Shown here: piece after piece, positions 15,030 to 16,136 of the stretch | How positions within the stretch are numbered: the stretch's first letter is position 1 | Layout of the letters: every line of letters begins with the position of its first letter | Notes under the pieces: model-generated | What the model was told of the DNA's origin: nothing | Seen by the model: the letters and a program-made list of their open reading frames with translations, nothing else | Database searches by the model: none | Source: Vulcanimicrobiia bacterium | GTDB taxonomy: Bacteria; Vulcanimicrobiota; Vulcanimicrobiia; Vulcanimicrobiales; Vulcanimicrobiaceae | NCBI GenBank assembly: GCA_025451135.1 | Contig: JANWKW010000086.1 | Span: 1 to 16,136, forward strand | Length of the DNA stretch: 16,136 nucleotides | Direction: 5' to 3' | Made by a program: the position numbers and the translations under genes

Positions 15030-16136
15030 ACGGGGAGCGGCGGTGCTTCTTTCAACACGAGCGCCGGCTGTAACTGCAGGTCGGCCGGGAGTTCCGCATA
15101 TCCGAAGACGTCGAGCGGAAGGCCCGACCTCCCGAGGAACTCGGCGAGCAGCGGCCGCAGGGCTCCGCCGCAGACCAGCGCCGGGTCCGCGTGGCCCGCC
15201 GCGAGATAGCCGTCCAGGCGCTCCCGGAGCGACCGGATCGCCGCCGGGTCGGGAGCGCCGTCCTCGACCCACGTCCGCGCCAGCTGCCGCTCGAACGCCG
15301 GATCGAGGATAGCGGGCTCCAGCACCGCCAGGCCGCGGCGCCGCAGCGCCAGCGGTACGAGGGTCCGGCGGGCGGCTTCGGTCAGCTCCCGGGGCTCGCG
15401 GGCGCCCGATTCGAGCATCGCCTCGAGGGTCGCGACCGGGTCGCGCGGCCAGACCCGCTCCCGGAGCAGCGCGACGAACGCCCGGTGCAGGGCGGCCAGC
15501 GGCACGCCGTCGGGCCCGCCCAGCTCCTTGACCACCGCCGGAACGCTGGTCCGCAAGTGCTCGAGGAGGGTCTGGAGTTCTTGCCGCCCGAGCAGCGCGG
15601 CGGCATGCGTGCGAGCCGCCTCGGCCAGGTGCGAGCCCAGGACCGAGACCGGATCGAAGACCAGCGCGCCGGCGTCCTGGGCGCGCTCGCGCAGCTCCGG
15701 CGGGATCCAGGCCGCGGGCAGATCGTAGACGGGTTCGCGGGTCGCCTCGAAGCCCAGCCGCTCCAACACCCCGGCGTCCGCGACGGCCAACACGCGCGAG
15801 AGATCCAGCCGGCCGGTCGCGACCGCCTGGTCCCGCACCCGGATGCCGTAGGTGTCCGGATCGCGTTCCAGATCGTCGCGCAGACGCACGCCCGGCAAGA
15901 CCACCCCGATCTCGGCCGCCAGCGCTCGCCGCACTTCGCCGACCCGGTCGAGCAGCGCGTCCGAGAGCGGCGCCGCCAGCAACGGCGCCAGGTGAGCGCC
16001 GATCTCGATCGCGATCGCGTCGACGCCGACCAGCCCCAGCGCGAGTTCCGGCCGGCGCATCGCGCGGCGCTTCGCCTCGGTCCGCGCTTCGAGGCGATCG
16101 GCGGCCTCGCGTCGTTCGCGCCGGCGCGCGAACTCC
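15026..16136 (-). CDS. flhA: FlhA-family export apparatus protein, C-terminal cytoplasmic domain (5' end outside window)
   Basis: The frame is open from the right edge to a TGA at 15026-15028, giving about 369 residues; the N-terminal membrane half lies outside the window. An ATG at 16060 is internal, since a charged Arg/Glu/Ala linker continues upstream to the edge. Family landmarks appear in order: PELALGLVG, LLDRVGEVRRALAAEIGVVLPGVRLRD, YGIRVRDQAVATGRL, GFEATREPVYDLPAAWI, FDPVSVLGSHLAEAARTHAAALLGRQELQTLLEHL, and the C-terminal LPLDVFGYAELPADLQLQP. FlhA forms the nonameric ring of the flagellar type III export gate and docks chaperone-substrate complexes. Non-flagellar homologues (SctV/InvA) share this domain, so the flagellar assignment is likely but cannot be proved from this half. 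Its stop overlaps the putative secD promoter. It is unusual to see it directly before secDF. Confidence 0.9.
   Translation of the reverse strand, partial: EFARRRERREAADRLEARTEAKRRAMRRPELALGLVGVDAIAIEIGAHLAPLLAAPLSDALLDRVGEVRRALAAEIGVVLPGVRLRDDLERDPDTYGIRVRDQAVATGRLDLSRVLAVADAGVLERLGFEATREPVYDLPAAWIPPELRERAQDAGALVFDPVSVLGSHLAEAARTHAAALLGRQELQTLLEHLRTSVPAVVKELGGPDGVPLAALHRAFVALLRERVWPRDPVATLEAMLESGAREPRELTEAARRTLVPLALRRRGLAVLEPAILDPAFERQLARTWVEDGAPDPAAIRSLRERLDGYLAAGHADPALVCGGALRPLLAEFLGRSGLPLDVFGYAELPADLQLQPALVLKEAPPLPV

Overview
The window is a gene-dense stretch of a high-GC bacterial chromosome. By eye it is well over 60% GC, with strong preference for G/C at third codon positions and long open antisense frames as a by-product. 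The C-terminal half of an FlhA-family export protein points to a flagellated or type III secretion-bearing bacterium. The set of genes (tandem bacterial S10 serine carboxypeptidases, an XdhD-like molybdenum hydroxylase, split SecD and SecF) would fit a little-cultured phylum such as Eremiobacterota (WPS-2). That is a low-confidence impression, because no rRNA or other strong taxonomic marker is present.

Left part (1-4960). The end of a repeat protein resembling FG-GAP/beta-propeller proteins is followed closely by a membrane-anchored antibiotic-biosynthesis-monooxygenase-like (ABM) protein, both on the + strand. The ABM gene meets the next operon tail to tail, with overlapping stop codons. 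That operon, on the - strand, encodes a two-protein molybdenum hydroxylase of the xanthine dehydrogenase family: an FAD subunit, then a fused [2Fe-2S]/molybdopterin subunit, overlapping by 4 nt. It would oxidise an unidentified heterocycle or aldehyde and pass electrons from Mo through two Fe-S clusters to FAD.

Middle part (4961-8062). Two tandem + strand paralogues encode exported S10-type serine carboxypeptidase-like proteins with complete Ser-Asp-His triads and almost no cysteine. A strong hairpin closes this unit where it converges with the next one.

Right part (8063-16136). A - strand series runs flhA (its 5' end lies beyond the right edge), a ~100-nt leader with a good promoter candidate and a terminator-like hairpin, secD, secF, a HIRAN-RecQ-type helicase, an S66 LD-carboxypeptidase, and a SAM methyltransferase with a coiled-coil tail. 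From secD onward spacings are short, with one ATGA overlap, so co-transcription is likely. SecD and SecF assist protein export driven by the proton gradient. The LD-carboxypeptidase trims cell-wall peptides, the helicase acts on DNA, and the methyltransferase probably modifies a surface glycan or small molecule.

The most unusual spot is the first ~60 codons of the helicase gene. They contain a dispersed-repeat-like sequence and a perfect 10-bp hairpin followed by a T-run on the coding strand, both written in codons atypical for this genome. Either a mobile repeat has been absorbed in frame, or the annotated N-terminus is really a leader or terminator region. No CRISPR array, tRNA, rRNA, insertion sequence or defence island was recognised, and no gap between genes exceeds about 110 bases.
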